Below are positions 8,726 to 17,209 of a stretch of DNA of 64,000 nt, one piece after another. Position 1 is the stretch's first letter, and each line of letters opens with the position of its first letter. The position numbers and the translations under genes are program-made. A model generated the notes under the pieces. That model worked only from the letters and a program-made list of their open reading frames with translations, ran no database searches and was not told the DNA's origin. The DNA is from Flavobacterium cheniae (GTDB taxonomy: Bacteria > Bacteroidota > Bacteroidia > Flavobacteriales > Flavobacteriaceae). The DNA is taken from assembly GCF_004363695.1 (NCBI RefSeq), contig NZ_SNZC01000003.1, forward strand, positions 124,001 to 188,000, given 5' to 3'.

Positions 8726-9544
8726 ATGCTTAAAAATACCATCCGATTATTTTGGTGGAATGAAAAAATTATCCAAGGCAAATCCAAAGAAAATTATGGG
8801 GATGTCTTGGGTAAATTTTTAGTAGAAAAAATTTCGGGTAAAAAAGTGGTTTTTGCTTGGCCTAAAAAGTTTTCTTTTTTAGATTTTTTCTCACCCATTT
8901 ATGTAACTATTGGAAGCATTCTAGCTAATGTAAATCATAAATGTATCGTTTGGGGAAGTGGCATTATCAATAAGGAAATCAAAATTAAAAACGCTAAATT
9001 TTTAGCCGTTCGTGGCCCTCAAACCCGAAAATATTTAATGGATTTAGGTTATGAAGTGCCAGAAGTTTATGGCGATCCTGCTTTGTTATTGCCGCGTTAT
9101 TTTAATCCGAAAGTAGATAAGAAATATCAATATGGCATCGTTCCGCATTACAACGATTATAAAGTTGTGGAGAAGTGGTTTGAAAACAGATCGGATATCC
9201 ATTTAATAGATATGATGACCAATGATATCGAGTCTAAAACCATTGAATTTTTACAATGTGAAAGAATAATTTCTTCTTCCTTACACGGTGTAATTATTGC
9301 CCATGCATATGGAATTCCGGCTATTTGGCAAAAATTTTCAGACAAAGTTTTTGGTGATGACATCAAATATCAAGATTACATGGAATCGATTCAAATTCCA
9401 TTTTACCATCCCGAAATAAAAACAGAAGCCTACACTAATGATGAAATGACCAGCTTATTTCAACAATATGTTTCATTGCCAAATCCTCAAGTACTGGAAG
9501 ATTTAAGAAATGGATTAATGGAAGTTTGCCCTTTTAAAAATTGA
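8726..9544 (+). CDS. Polysaccharide pyruvyltransferase family protein, copy 2
   Basis: A 272-residue paralogue of the gene at 2507-3328. Shared motifs in the same order are NYGD, VWGSGIINK, AVRGPQTRK, VPEVYGDPALLLP, a MTND segment and SSSLHGVIIAHAYGIPA, and both end in a CPFK motif. It should transfer pyruvate from PEP to a sugar in the same glycan, probably on a different residue or position from copy 1. It sits 5 bases after the NeuB-like gene and 1 base before the next gene, inside the operon. Duplication followed by divergence is the simplest explanation; which acceptors differ is not visible. Confidence 0.87.
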   Translation: MLKNTIRLFWWNEKIIQGKSKENYGDVLGKFLVEKISGKKVVFAWPKKFSFLDFFSPIYVTIGSILANVNHKCIVWGSGIINKEIKIKNAKFLAVRGPQTRKYLMDLGYEVPEVYGDPALLLPRYFNPKVDKKYQYGIVPHYNDYKVVEKWFENRSDIHLIDMMTNDIESKTIEFLQCERIISSSLHGVIIAHAYGIPAIWQKFSDKVFGDDIKYQDYMESIQIPFYHPEIKTEAYTNDEMTSLFQQYVSLPNPQVLEDLRNGLMEVCPFKN

Positions 9545-9545
9545 T

Positions 9546-11021
9546 ATGAATAGCATCAGTTCCCAAGACGAAATTAAAAAAGTAATTCTTCATATTGAAG
9601 AAAAATGGCCAGTTGAAAAATGGGAAGTAAATCATATCAAAATATGGCCTTATCTCCGAATTAAACTTTACATTCATCTTTTAATGATGATGAATAAAAA
9701 GCTAGAAAAGGATGAAACAACTTCCGATGTTAAGCACACTTCTAGTTCAAAAAAAACCATATTTTCTAAACTCTTTCTAATTTTTTCTTCTTTTTTTAAG
9801 TTGAATTTTTTCTTTTTCAGTTTAAAAAAGAAGCCTCATTTGTTGTTTGGTTCACACATTCATAGGGTAAAGCAAAACGGACTTTATTTTAATCGATTTT
9901 ATGATTCTTTAGTGGATATTCACCATCTTAAAAATGAGGTTTATAATGTAGAGTATCAAAAAGTTTATCCTAATACTTTTAATAAAGAAGCGGTTATTTC
10001 TTTAGAACAAGAAGTAAGAAATTATAAGAATTTATTAAATTTTAAAGAAAAGTTTACGTCTAAAAACGATAGTGTTTCTTTAGAAAATTATGATGATTTT
10101 TATGCCTATTTAAAGCAATTACCTATCCGATTGGATTTGTTGCGATTCTCCGTTCAAGATTTGAAAAATTGGTCTAGAAGAGTTATTGCTTTGCAACCTT
10201 TCTTTAGAAGATTTTATAAGAAGACACAACCTAAAACATTAGTTTTTTTAGGCTTCTATGGTTATGACGATTTGTATGCGGCTCTTTTAACGGCAAATCA
10301 AATGGGAATAAAAACGGTTGATTTTCAGCACGGTCCGCAAACGAATATTCACATGGTTTTTTCAGCATGGACTAAATTCCCATCAGATGGATATGCTTTA
10401 TTGCCTAAAGAATTTTGGAATTGGGATGAATTTTCAAAAATAAATATTGAAAAATGGTGTCATAAAAATAATAGTATAGCAAAAGTGGTGGGACAGCCTT
10501 TTGTTAATTATTGGTTGAAGCATAATCATTTTGAAAGAAGCGAGAGCAATACAATTATTTACAGTTTGCAAACATTTCCTTTTGAAATTCAAGATATGTT
10601 GACTCCTAAAGTTATTCAATTAATTAAGGATTTACCCTATCAATGGATATTGCGTTTGCATCCCAGAAATTACATTGAAATTGAAGAAATAAAGGCGTTT
10701 TTAATTCAACATCAAATTGAAGATAAAGCAATCATACAAAGTTCTATTGATGAAATGCCTTTGCCAAAAGCATTACTTTCCTCAATTGTTCATATAACTA
10801 ATTTTTCAGGTTGTTTAATTGAAGCTCATTTGTTAGGTGTTCCAACTATATTGATTAATAACATTGGCAAAGAAATGTTTTCTCAATATATTGATGATGA
10901 AAAAGTTTTTTATTTAAATCAGGAAGATGATGATTTTTGCTTTAATTTTTCAACATTAACAAAATATATAAAACCATCAAATAGCAAATTAATTTCAGAA
11001 CATGGAAATCCTTTCAAATAA
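9546..11021 (+). CDS. Putative GT-B-like glycosyltransferase of unassigned family
   Basis: A 491-residue protein I cannot place in a named family. The first 100 residues contain a basic, hydrophobic stretch (about 70-95, rich in F and K) that may associate with the membrane. The second half looks like a GT-B donor domain: VDFQHGPQTNIH at 258-269, VVGQPFV near 314-320, WILRLHPRN near 367-375 and NFSGCLIEAHLLGVPTILI near 419-437. HG, HP and S/T-rich motifs of this kind occur in capsule Kdo transferases and bacterial sialyltransferases, so it is a candidate nonulosonate transferase, by analogy and position only. It overlaps the methyltransferase gene by 20 bases. Confidence 0.6.
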   Translation: MNSISSQDEIKKVILHIEEKWPVEKWEVNHIKIWPYLRIKLYIHLLMMMNKKLEKDETTSDVKHTSSSKKTIFSKLFLIFSSFFKLNFFFFSLKKKPHLLFGSHIHRVKQNGLYFNRFYDSLVDIHHLKNEVYNVEYQKVYPNTFNKEAVISLEQEVRNYKNLLNFKEKFTSKNDSVSLENYDDFYAYLKQLPIRLDLLRFSVQDLKNWSRRVIALQPFFRRFYKKTQPKTLVFLGFYGYDDLYAALLTANQMGIKTVDFQHGPQTNIHMVFSAWTKFPSDGYALLPKEFWNWDEFSKINIEKWCHKNNSIAKVVGQPFVNYWLKHNHFERSESNTIIYSLQTFPFEIQDMLTPKVIQLIKDLPYQWILRLHPRNYIEIEEIKAFLIQHQIEDKAIIQSSIDEMPLPKALLSSIVHITNFSGCLIEAHLLGVPTILINNIGKEMFSQYIDDEKVFYLNQEDDDFCFNFSTLTKYIKPSNSKLISEHGNPFK

Positions 11022-12066
11022 AATCCTTTCAAGTAGATATAAGGCTAATGGTAAAGCTATATTGGAGTTAAATAAATCCCAAACGGAAGCTCTTAATGCA
11101 ATTAAATCTAAAATAGATTCAAGTAAATATGTATTTGAAGCTGTTGAATGTTTAAATTGTAATTCTAATGGATTTGATTTAATTGCTGAAAAGGATAGAT
11201 ATGGTTTAGCTGTTTCTACTGTAATTTGTAGAGAATGCGGACTTTTACAAACAAATCCTAGAATGAATCAGAATTCATATAATGATTTTTATGAAAATCA
11301 CTACAGACAATTGTATTCTGGGAATAGCATTGGAACAGATGTTTTTTTTAAAAATCAACATAATCATGGAAAATTAATATATGATTTTATAAGACAAAAT
11401 GTAAATCTTGAAGATTTAAATATTGTTGAAGTTGGCGCTGGTGCTGGAGGAATTCTTAGTTTTTTTAAAGAAAATGGATGTGCTGTTTGGGGGGTTGATT
11501 TGGGGAGTAGTTATGTGGATTTTGGAAAAGAAAAAGGAATTGAACTTTTTAGTGGAACAATAGATGTCATTTTTGAAAAAAAAATAAAACCAAATTTGGT
11601 TATTTACTCCCATGTTTTAGAACATATATTAAATCCAAATATTGAAATTCAGAAATGGTATAATTATTTAAATGTAGGAGATATGATTTACATAGAAGTT
11701 CCTGGTTTAGATAATTTAACCAAAAATTATAGAAATGATTTTTTAAGATATCTTCAAAATGCACATACAGTCCATTTTAATTTAGCTATTTTAGAGTCCT
11801 TTATGAATAAGAATGGTTTTGATATGGTGATTGGTAATGAAAATGTACAGGCTTTATTTGTAAAAAGAGAACTTGTGACTAATAAAAAGAAAAATAATAA
11901 TTACGAAACAGTTATCAACATATTAAAAAAGTATGAGAGCAAAAGAAAAAATATTTTTGATTCTAACAATAGAAAATATTTTTTCAGTAATGTTAAAAAT
12001 AAGTCAAAGAGGAATATAGTTTCTTTTTTTAAAAATATTGGGGTTTATAAGTTTTTAAAAAAATAG
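11002..12066 (+). CDS. Class I SAM-dependent methyltransferase with N-terminal zinc-finger-like cysteines
   Basis: A 354-residue methyltransferase. Two Cys pairs (C50/C53 in CLNC and C76/C79 in CREC) form a probable zinc site ahead of the Rossmann domain. Motif I is VEVGAGAGG at 142-150, followed by an acidic residue in WGVDLG near 163-168, and YSHVLEHI near 203 matches motif IV. The layout resembles sugar C-methyltransferase-like and other methyltransferases acting on nucleotide-linked or polymer sugars. The gene is visibly more AT-rich than its neighbours, with many AAT/AAA codons, which may reflect separate acquisition. It overlaps the preceding gene by 20 bases, and the next one starts one base after its stop. 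Confidence 0.8.
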   Translation: MEILSNKILSSRYKANGKAILELNKSQTEALNAIKSKIDSSKYVFEAVECLNCNSNGFDLIAEKDRYGLAVSTVICRECGLLQTNPRMNQNSYNDFYENHYRQLYSGNSIGTDVFFKNQHNHGKLIYDFIRQNVNLEDLNIVEVGAGAGGILSFFKENGCAVWGVDLGSSYVDFGKEKGIELFSGTIDVIFEKKIKPNLVIYSHVLEHILNPNIEIQKWYNYLNVGDMIYIEVPGLDNLTKNYRNDFLRYLQNAHTVHFNLAILESFMNKNGFDMVIGNENVQALFVKRELVTNKKKNNNYETVINILKKYESKRKNIFDSNNRKYFFSNVKNKSKRNIVSFFKNIGVYKFLKK

Positions 12067-12067
12067 T

Positions 12068-13465
12068 ATGAGTAAAAAAGCCTTTATTTTTTTACCTGAC
12101 GGTGTAGGTTTGCGTAATTTCGCTTTAACCAATTTTAATGCTATTGGTACAACTTTAGGATATGAAATGGTGTATTGGAATAATACGCCTTTTAAAATAA
12201 AAGAAGAATTAGGATATGATGAAGTAAATATTACAAATCATCAATTACATCCTTGGACAACGGTATATACTCGTGCTAGAAAGCGTTGTGAGTTAAACGT
12301 TTTCGATAAAAAATTCAAGGAAACGGTTTATAATACCTATAATTTTCCGCAATCTTACAAGGGAATAAAAAATATTATTAAAAGTTTAAATGTCGATTTT
12401 TTAGTAGCTACAAAATCTACTGAAAAAGGAGTAGAGAGCATTCGAACTAAAATTAAAAAGTTAGAAAGAAGTACCTCTAAATATGAGTATTGTAAAAAGC
12501 AATTACTAGAGCACAAACCCGATATTGTTTTTTGTACGAATCCTCGACCAACTCAAGCTATTGCGCCTATTTTGGCTGCTCAAGATTTAGGAATTCCTAC
12601 GGCTTCCTTTATTTTTTCATGGGATAATTTACCTAAAGCTACCACGCTAATTGAACCCGATTTTTATTTTGTGTGGAGCGATTATATGAAAAAAGAATTG
12701 CTTCAATATTGTCCGTATGTACAACCAGAGCAAGTTTTTGTTACAGGAACACCACAATTTGAAAGCCATTTCGATACGAGTTTATTGCAATCAAAAGAAG
12801 ATTTTTATAAGTCACACCATTTAGATTTAGAAAAAAAATACATTTGTTTTTCGGGAGATGATATTGTAACATCACCTTTAGATCAATATTATTTAGAAGA
12901 TTTAGCGATTTCAGTTCGTGAATTAAACCAACAAGGATATAACTTGGGCATTATTTACAGAAAATGTCCTGTAGATTTTACGAATCGATACGATGCTGTC
13001 TTACAACAATATCAGGATGTTATTGTTTCTATTGATCCCTTATGGCGACCAGTAGGCACGAGTTGGAACGAAATTATGCCAACCAAAGAAGATTTTGCTC
13101 TACAATCTAATATTTGTGAGCATACTGAATTCGTTGGAAATATTGCCTCTTCAATGGTCTTCGATTTTGTGGCACATGATAAATCGTGTTTGTTTTTTGA
13201 TTACGAACAACCGCAATTACAAAAAGGAATTCGCGATATCGGACAAAATTACAGGTACATTCATTTTCGTTCGATGCCAAATAAAGAAGCGGCCTTGTTT
13301 GTTTATGATAAAAAAGAACTAACTTCTATTGTAAAAGCTATTTTAGACGGAAAGCAATCCAATGTTCCAGTCGGGAAAAAATGGTTTGATGTAGTAGTAG
13401 GAATGGAGCCAACAAAAGCTTCAGAGAATATTTGGGAAGGCATTAATAGTATTGTAAAAAAATAG
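12068..13465 (+). CDS. Putative GT-B-like glycosyltransferase, family unassigned
   Basis: A 465-residue soluble protein. It begins with a Rossmann-like strand (KAFIFLPDGVGLRNFALTN). A central segment has PDIVFCTNPRPTQAIAPILAA (shortened here to its key part, near 156-176) followed by SFIFSWDNLPKATT, and then a VTGTPQFE turn near 225-232 that resembles the linker region of GT-B enzymes. No signal peptide or membrane segment is seen. The position between a methyltransferase and an MBOAT acylase, with 1-base gaps on both sides, supports a role in assembly of the same glycan. I do not recognise a specific family; a phosphoglycerol-type transferase is an alternative. Confidence 0.55.
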   Translation: MSKKAFIFLPDGVGLRNFALTNFNAIGTTLGYEMVYWNNTPFKIKEELGYDEVNITNHQLHPWTTVYTRARKRCELNVFDKKFKETVYNTYNFPQSYKGIKNIIKSLNVDFLVATKSTEKGVESIRTKIKKLERSTSKYEYCKKQLLEHKPDIVFCTNPRPTQAIAPILAAQDLGIPTASFIFSWDNLPKATTLIEPDFYFVWSDYMKKELLQYCPYVQPEQVFVTGTPQFESHFDTSLLQSKEDFYKSHHLDLEKKYICFSGDDIVTSPLDQYYLEDLAISVRELNQQGYNLGIIYRKCPVDFTNRYDAVLQQYQDVIVSIDPLWRPVGTSWNEIMPTKEDFALQSNICEHTEFVGNIASSMVFDFVAHDKSCLFFDYEQPQLQKGIRDIGQNYRYIHFRSMPNKEAALFVYDKKELTSIVKAILDGKQSNVPVGKKWFDVVVGMEPTKASENIWEGINSIVKK

Positions 13466-13466
13466 T

Positions 13467-14900
13467 ATGTTTTTCAACTCCTTATCCTTTGCCATTTTTT
13501 TACCCATCGTATTTTTACTGTATTGGTTAGTATTTAATAAAAATAAAACTACTCAAAATGCGGTATTGATTATAGCGAGTTATTATTTTTACTCGTGTTG
13601 GGATTGGCGATTTTTGTTTTTATTGGTGTTTTCTACTTTGCTGGATTACTTCAGCGCTATTATGATGGAAAACAGCACTTCGGATAAAAAACGCAAGTTG
13701 TGGTTGTGGTTAACTATTGGGATTAACTTAGGATTTTTAGGCGTTTTTAAATACTACGATTTTTTTGCGCAATCTTTTGCCGATTTGTTAAACGGTTTCG
13801 GATTTCAAACGAATCCAGTTTTATTGAAATTAATTCTTCCTGTTGGAATATCCTTTTATACATTTCATGGTTTGTCATATGTAATTGATATTTATTACAA
13901 ACGCATCACAGCTGAGCTTAATTTTATTGATTATTCTTTATTCGTAAGTTACTTTCCACTTTTGGTTGCTGGACCTATTGAAAGAGCCACACATTTATTA
14001 CCACAAGTAAAAATCAAACGCCATTTTAATTTTGAAAAAGCGAAAGAAGGCGTTTATCAAATCATTTGGGGATTGGTTAAAAAAGTAGTAATTGCAGACA
14101 GTTGCGCCACTTATGCCAATGCAGTTTTTGACAACTACGAATCTATGAATTCGTTGTCGTTAATTTTAGGAGCTATTTACTTTGCCTTCCAAATTTATGG
14201 TGATTTCTCAGGGTATTCCGATATTGCATTAGGAACCTCTAAATTATTCGGAATCGATTTATTAAAGAATTTCAATTATCCTTATTTTTCCAGAGACATT
14301 GCCGAGTTTTGGCGTCGTTGGCACATTTCGTTATCATCATGGTTCCGCGATTATTTATACATTCCTTTAGGAGGAAGTCAAGGGGGTATGTGGATGAAAG
14401 TTAGAAATACATTCATCATTTTCCTAGTGAGCGGATTCTGGCATGGAGCCAATTGGACGTTTATTATTTGGGGCTTATTGAATGCAATTTATTTCTTGCC
14501 TTTGTTATTGCAAAATAAGAATCGTTCCAATATGGGCGAAATTGAAATGGGTTGGAATATAAGCAGTGTAAAAACCATTTTGAATATTTTAGGTACTTTT
14601 GCTTTAACTACAATTGCGTGGATTTTCTTTAGAGCAAAATCAATGACTGAAGCTGTCGGATATATCCAAAAAATGGTGACCGATTTCCATTTTGATTCGC
14701 AATATTTGAGTAACGAACGTTATAATTTTGAATTACTATTTTTGGTAATGATTTTTGTATTTGTTGAATGGTTCAATCGTACTAAAGTAGAGCCTTTATC
14801 AGGAAAAGCAAGTTGGATAAAAGTAACCTTAGCGATTATGGCTTTATTAGCTTTAGGCGTGTATTCCGATTATAAAGAATTTATTTATTTCCAATTCTAA
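13467..14900 (+). CDS. MBOAT family membrane O-acyltransferase, copy 1 (AlgI/DltB-like)
   Basis: A 477-residue polytopic inner-membrane protein of the AlgI/DltB type, which passes an acyl group (often acetyl) from the cytoplasm to a periplasmic acceptor. The MBOAT core is plain: YGDFSGYSDIALG near 244-256, FWRRWHISLSSWFRDYLYIP near 281-300 and SGFWHGANW at 322-330 with the catalytic histidine at 326. It aligns without gaps through residue 330 with the second MBOAT at 15782-17209. Its stop overlaps the start of the SGNH partner (TAATG). In known systems MBOAT plus a periplasmic SGNH-like partner completes the transfer; that partner role is inferred here. Confidence 0.92.
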   Translation: MFFNSLSFAIFLPIVFLLYWLVFNKNKTTQNAVLIIASYYFYSCWDWRFLFLLVFSTLLDYFSAIMMENSTSDKKRKLWLWLTIGINLGFLGVFKYYDFFAQSFADLLNGFGFQTNPVLLKLILPVGISFYTFHGLSYVIDIYYKRITAELNFIDYSLFVSYFPLLVAGPIERATHLLPQVKIKRHFNFEKAKEGVYQIIWGLVKKVVIADSCATYANAVFDNYESMNSLSLILGAIYFAFQIYGDFSGYSDIALGTSKLFGIDLLKNFNYPYFSRDIAEFWRRWHISLSSWFRDYLYIPLGGSQGGMWMKVRNTFIIFLVSGFWHGANWTFIIWGLLNAIYFLPLLLQNKNRSNMGEIEMGWNISSVKTILNILGTFALTTIAWIFFRAKSMTEAVGYIQKMVTDFHFDSQYLSNERYNFELLFLVMIFVFVEWFNRTKVEPLSGKASWIKVTLAIMALLALGVYSDYKEFIYFQF

Positions 14901-15778
14901 TGAAACAGTTTTTTGTCTTTGTCGGAAAAATTTTGTTGGTGCTTTTGCTCTCCGCTTTTGCATTAGATTTCATTTATACCACTGTTTTTGCACAATCGGA
15001 AACTCGAAATAAAGTAGAAAATGTTATCAATTCGAAACCTCAAAATTATGATGTTATTATTTTAGGAACTTCAAGAGCGAATAACCATTTTGTGTCGGAG
15101 TTGTTTGAAAAAGAAGGGTTGAAAACTTTTAATTTCGGAATGAGTGGTGCACATTTGTTTGAAACTTCTTTGCTACTAAAATTAATGATAGAGCGCGGTT
15201 GGGAAATAAAAAACGTCATTGTAGAAACGGATTTAAATCTGTCCAACGAAAAACGTGATGATGGTACTTTTGGACGTTTCATGCCGTTTATGCATCAATC
15301 GAATACTATTGCAGAACATTTTAAAAACGAACCCGATTTTACCGAATTGTATTATGTGCCGTTTTATCGTTACATACAATTTGATGCTAAAGTAGGTTTT
15401 AGAGCTTGGTGTAAAACCTTGGTAAACGAACCGACCAATACCTTGGCAAATAATGGGTATTATCCGCTTGGATATAATCCTAAAGCCAACATGAAGAACA
15501 ATATTGAAAGTTTAGTGCCTTTACGTAATCGTTATTTCGAAGAAATTAAGCAAATTTGTAATGCTAATAATGTCAATTTGATAGCAGTAACGACTCCTAT
15601 GTGTTCGAATGTAAAAGGAATGGAATATTTTAAAAAAGTGAAAGCTTTGTATCCTGAAATTAAAGAGTATGAACATGTAGTAGATGGAGATCAATACTTT
15701 TCTTCATGCGGACATTTGAATGATAAAGGCGCTAGGTTATACACCACTAAAATTATTGAAGACTTATTTAAAAAATAG
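14900..15778 (+). CDS. Membrane-anchored SGNH/DltD/AlgJ-like acyl-transfer partner, copy 1
   Basis: A 292-residue protein with one N-terminal membrane segment (about 6-27) and a periplasmic domain. It carries an SGNH-like first block LGTSRANNHF with a candidate nucleophile serine at 58. In the C-terminal block the usual D-x-x-H is S-C-G-H (S269, H272), so the aspartate is replaced in this copy, although HLND follows as expected. It is translationally coupled to the upstream MBOAT and is 3 bases from the second MBOAT. It probably hands an acyl group to the glycan, but with the altered triad it might be a weak or non-catalytic partner. Confidence 0.75.
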   Translation: MKQFFVFVGKILLVLLLSAFALDFIYTTVFAQSETRNKVENVINSKPQNYDVIILGTSRANNHFVSELFEKEGLKTFNFGMSGAHLFETSLLLKLMIERGWEIKNVIVETDLNLSNEKRDDGTFGRFMPFMHQSNTIAEHFKNEPDFTELYYVPFYRYIQFDAKVGFRAWCKTLVNEPTNTLANNGYYPLGYNPKANMKNNIESLVPLRNRYFEEIKQICNANNVNLIAVTTPMCSNVKGMEYFKKVKALYPEIKEYEHVVDGDQYFSSCGHLNDKGARLYTTKIIEDLFKK

Positions 15779-15781
15779 TAA

Positions 15782-17209
15782 ATGCTTTTTAACTCGATAG
15801 AATTTTTACTTTTTCTGCCTACTGTTTTTTTCTTGTATTGGTTTGTATTTAAAAACCAACTACGAGCACAAAATGTATTGTTGTTGGTAGCCAGTTATAT
15901 TTTCTATGGTTGGTGGGATTGGCGTTTTTTATCCTTAATTATCGCCAGTACTTTTTTAGATTATTTTATTGCTATACAATTAGGAAAAACATCCATTTCC
16001 AAAAAACGAAAATTACTTTTAGGAATTAGTTTAGTGGGGAATCTGGGGATGTTAGGTTTCTTTAAATATTACAATTTTTTCGTGGCAAGTTGGATAGAAG
16101 CTTGGTCAAGTGTTGGAATTACAATGGAAGCCAGTACATTAAATATTATACTTCCAGTAGGAATTTCGTTTTATACGTTCCAAACCTTGAGTTACACCAT
16201 TGATGTATACCGAAAGGAAATGAAACCTACAAAAAGTTTTATCGATTTTGCCGCTTTCGTAACTTTTTTTCCACAATTAGTAGCGGGTCCAATTGAAAGA
16301 GCTTCTCATTTATTACCTCAGTTTTATAAAAACCGAACATTTGAGTATCAAAATGCGGTGGACGGTGTCAAATTGATTATTTGGGGAATGTTTAAAAAAG
16401 TGGTGGTTGCGGATAACTGTGCTTTTTTTGTAAACAAGATTTTTGAAAGTCCTGAAACGTATTCTAGTGGCGAATTGTTCGTTGGAATGGTTTTCTTCGC
16501 TTTCCAAATTTATGGTGACTTCTCAGGATATTCAGACATTGCTATAGGTTTATCTAAACTTTTTGGGTTTGATTTAATGGTAAATTTCAAGTTTCCGTAT
16601 TTCTCAAGAGATATTGCAGAATTTTGGCGTCGTTGGCACATTTCATTATCTACATGGTTTCGCGATTATATTTATATTCCGCTTGGCGGTTCAAAAGGTT
16701 CACAATGGTTTCAAATTAGAAACGTTATGATTATCTTTTTGGTAAGTGGTTTTTGGCATGGCGCCAATTGGACCTATGTAGTTTGGGGTTTATTTCATGC
16801 TTTGATGTTTTTACCATTATTACTATTCAACATAAATAGAAGTCATTTGATTACCAAATCCTATGGTTGGCTCGATTTTGCTAAAATAGGGGTAACCTTT
16901 TTAGTGGTTTGTATCGGTTGGGTCTTTTTTAGAGCGGATTCAATTACAGATGCTTTTCAATATTTAGCTCATATGTTAGAATTGAAAAATTTAGGATTGA
17001 CCTTATTCTATAAAACCAATGCGAATTTGATGATTTTTGGTTTAAGTGTTTTGGCTGTCGGAATTTTATCTATGCAAGAATTAGTTTGGGTTATCAAAAA
17101 AAGAGAATTACCTAAAATCTCTGCTTTTGGGGCTTTACTTTTAGTGTTGTTAATTTTCTTTATGGGAAGTTTTAAAAATCAAATGGACTTTATTTATTTC
17201 CAATTCTAA
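15782..17209 (+). CDS. MBOAT family membrane O-acyltransferase, copy 2
   Basis: A 475-residue paralogue of the MBOAT at 13467. The same motifs fall at the same residue numbers: VAGPIERA near 167-174, YGDFSGYSDIA near 244-254, FWRRWHISLS at 281-290 and SGFWHGANW with H326. The C-terminal part differs more, ending in a long hydrophobic region. It starts 3 bases after the first SGNH gene and its stop overlaps the second SGNH start (TAATG). The unit MBOAT-SGNH is thus repeated head to tail. The two copies may transfer different acyl groups or act on different sugars. Confidence 0.92.
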   Translation: MLFNSIEFLLFLPTVFFLYWFVFKNQLRAQNVLLLVASYIFYGWWDWRFLSLIIASTFLDYFIAIQLGKTSISKKRKLLLGISLVGNLGMLGFFKYYNFFVASWIEAWSSVGITMEASTLNIILPVGISFYTFQTLSYTIDVYRKEMKPTKSFIDFAAFVTFFPQLVAGPIERASHLLPQFYKNRTFEYQNAVDGVKLIIWGMFKKVVVADNCAFFVNKIFESPETYSSGELFVGMVFFAFQIYGDFSGYSDIAIGLSKLFGFDLMVNFKFPYFSRDIAEFWRRWHISLSTWFRDYIYIPLGGSKGSQWFQIRNVMIIFLVSGFWHGANWTYVVWGLFHALMFLPLLLFNINRSHLITKSYGWLDFAKIGVTFLVVCIGWVFFRADSITDAFQYLAHMLELKNLGLTLFYKTNANLMIFGLSVLAVGILSMQELVWVIKKRELPKISAFGALLLVLLIFFMGSFKNQMDFIYFQF

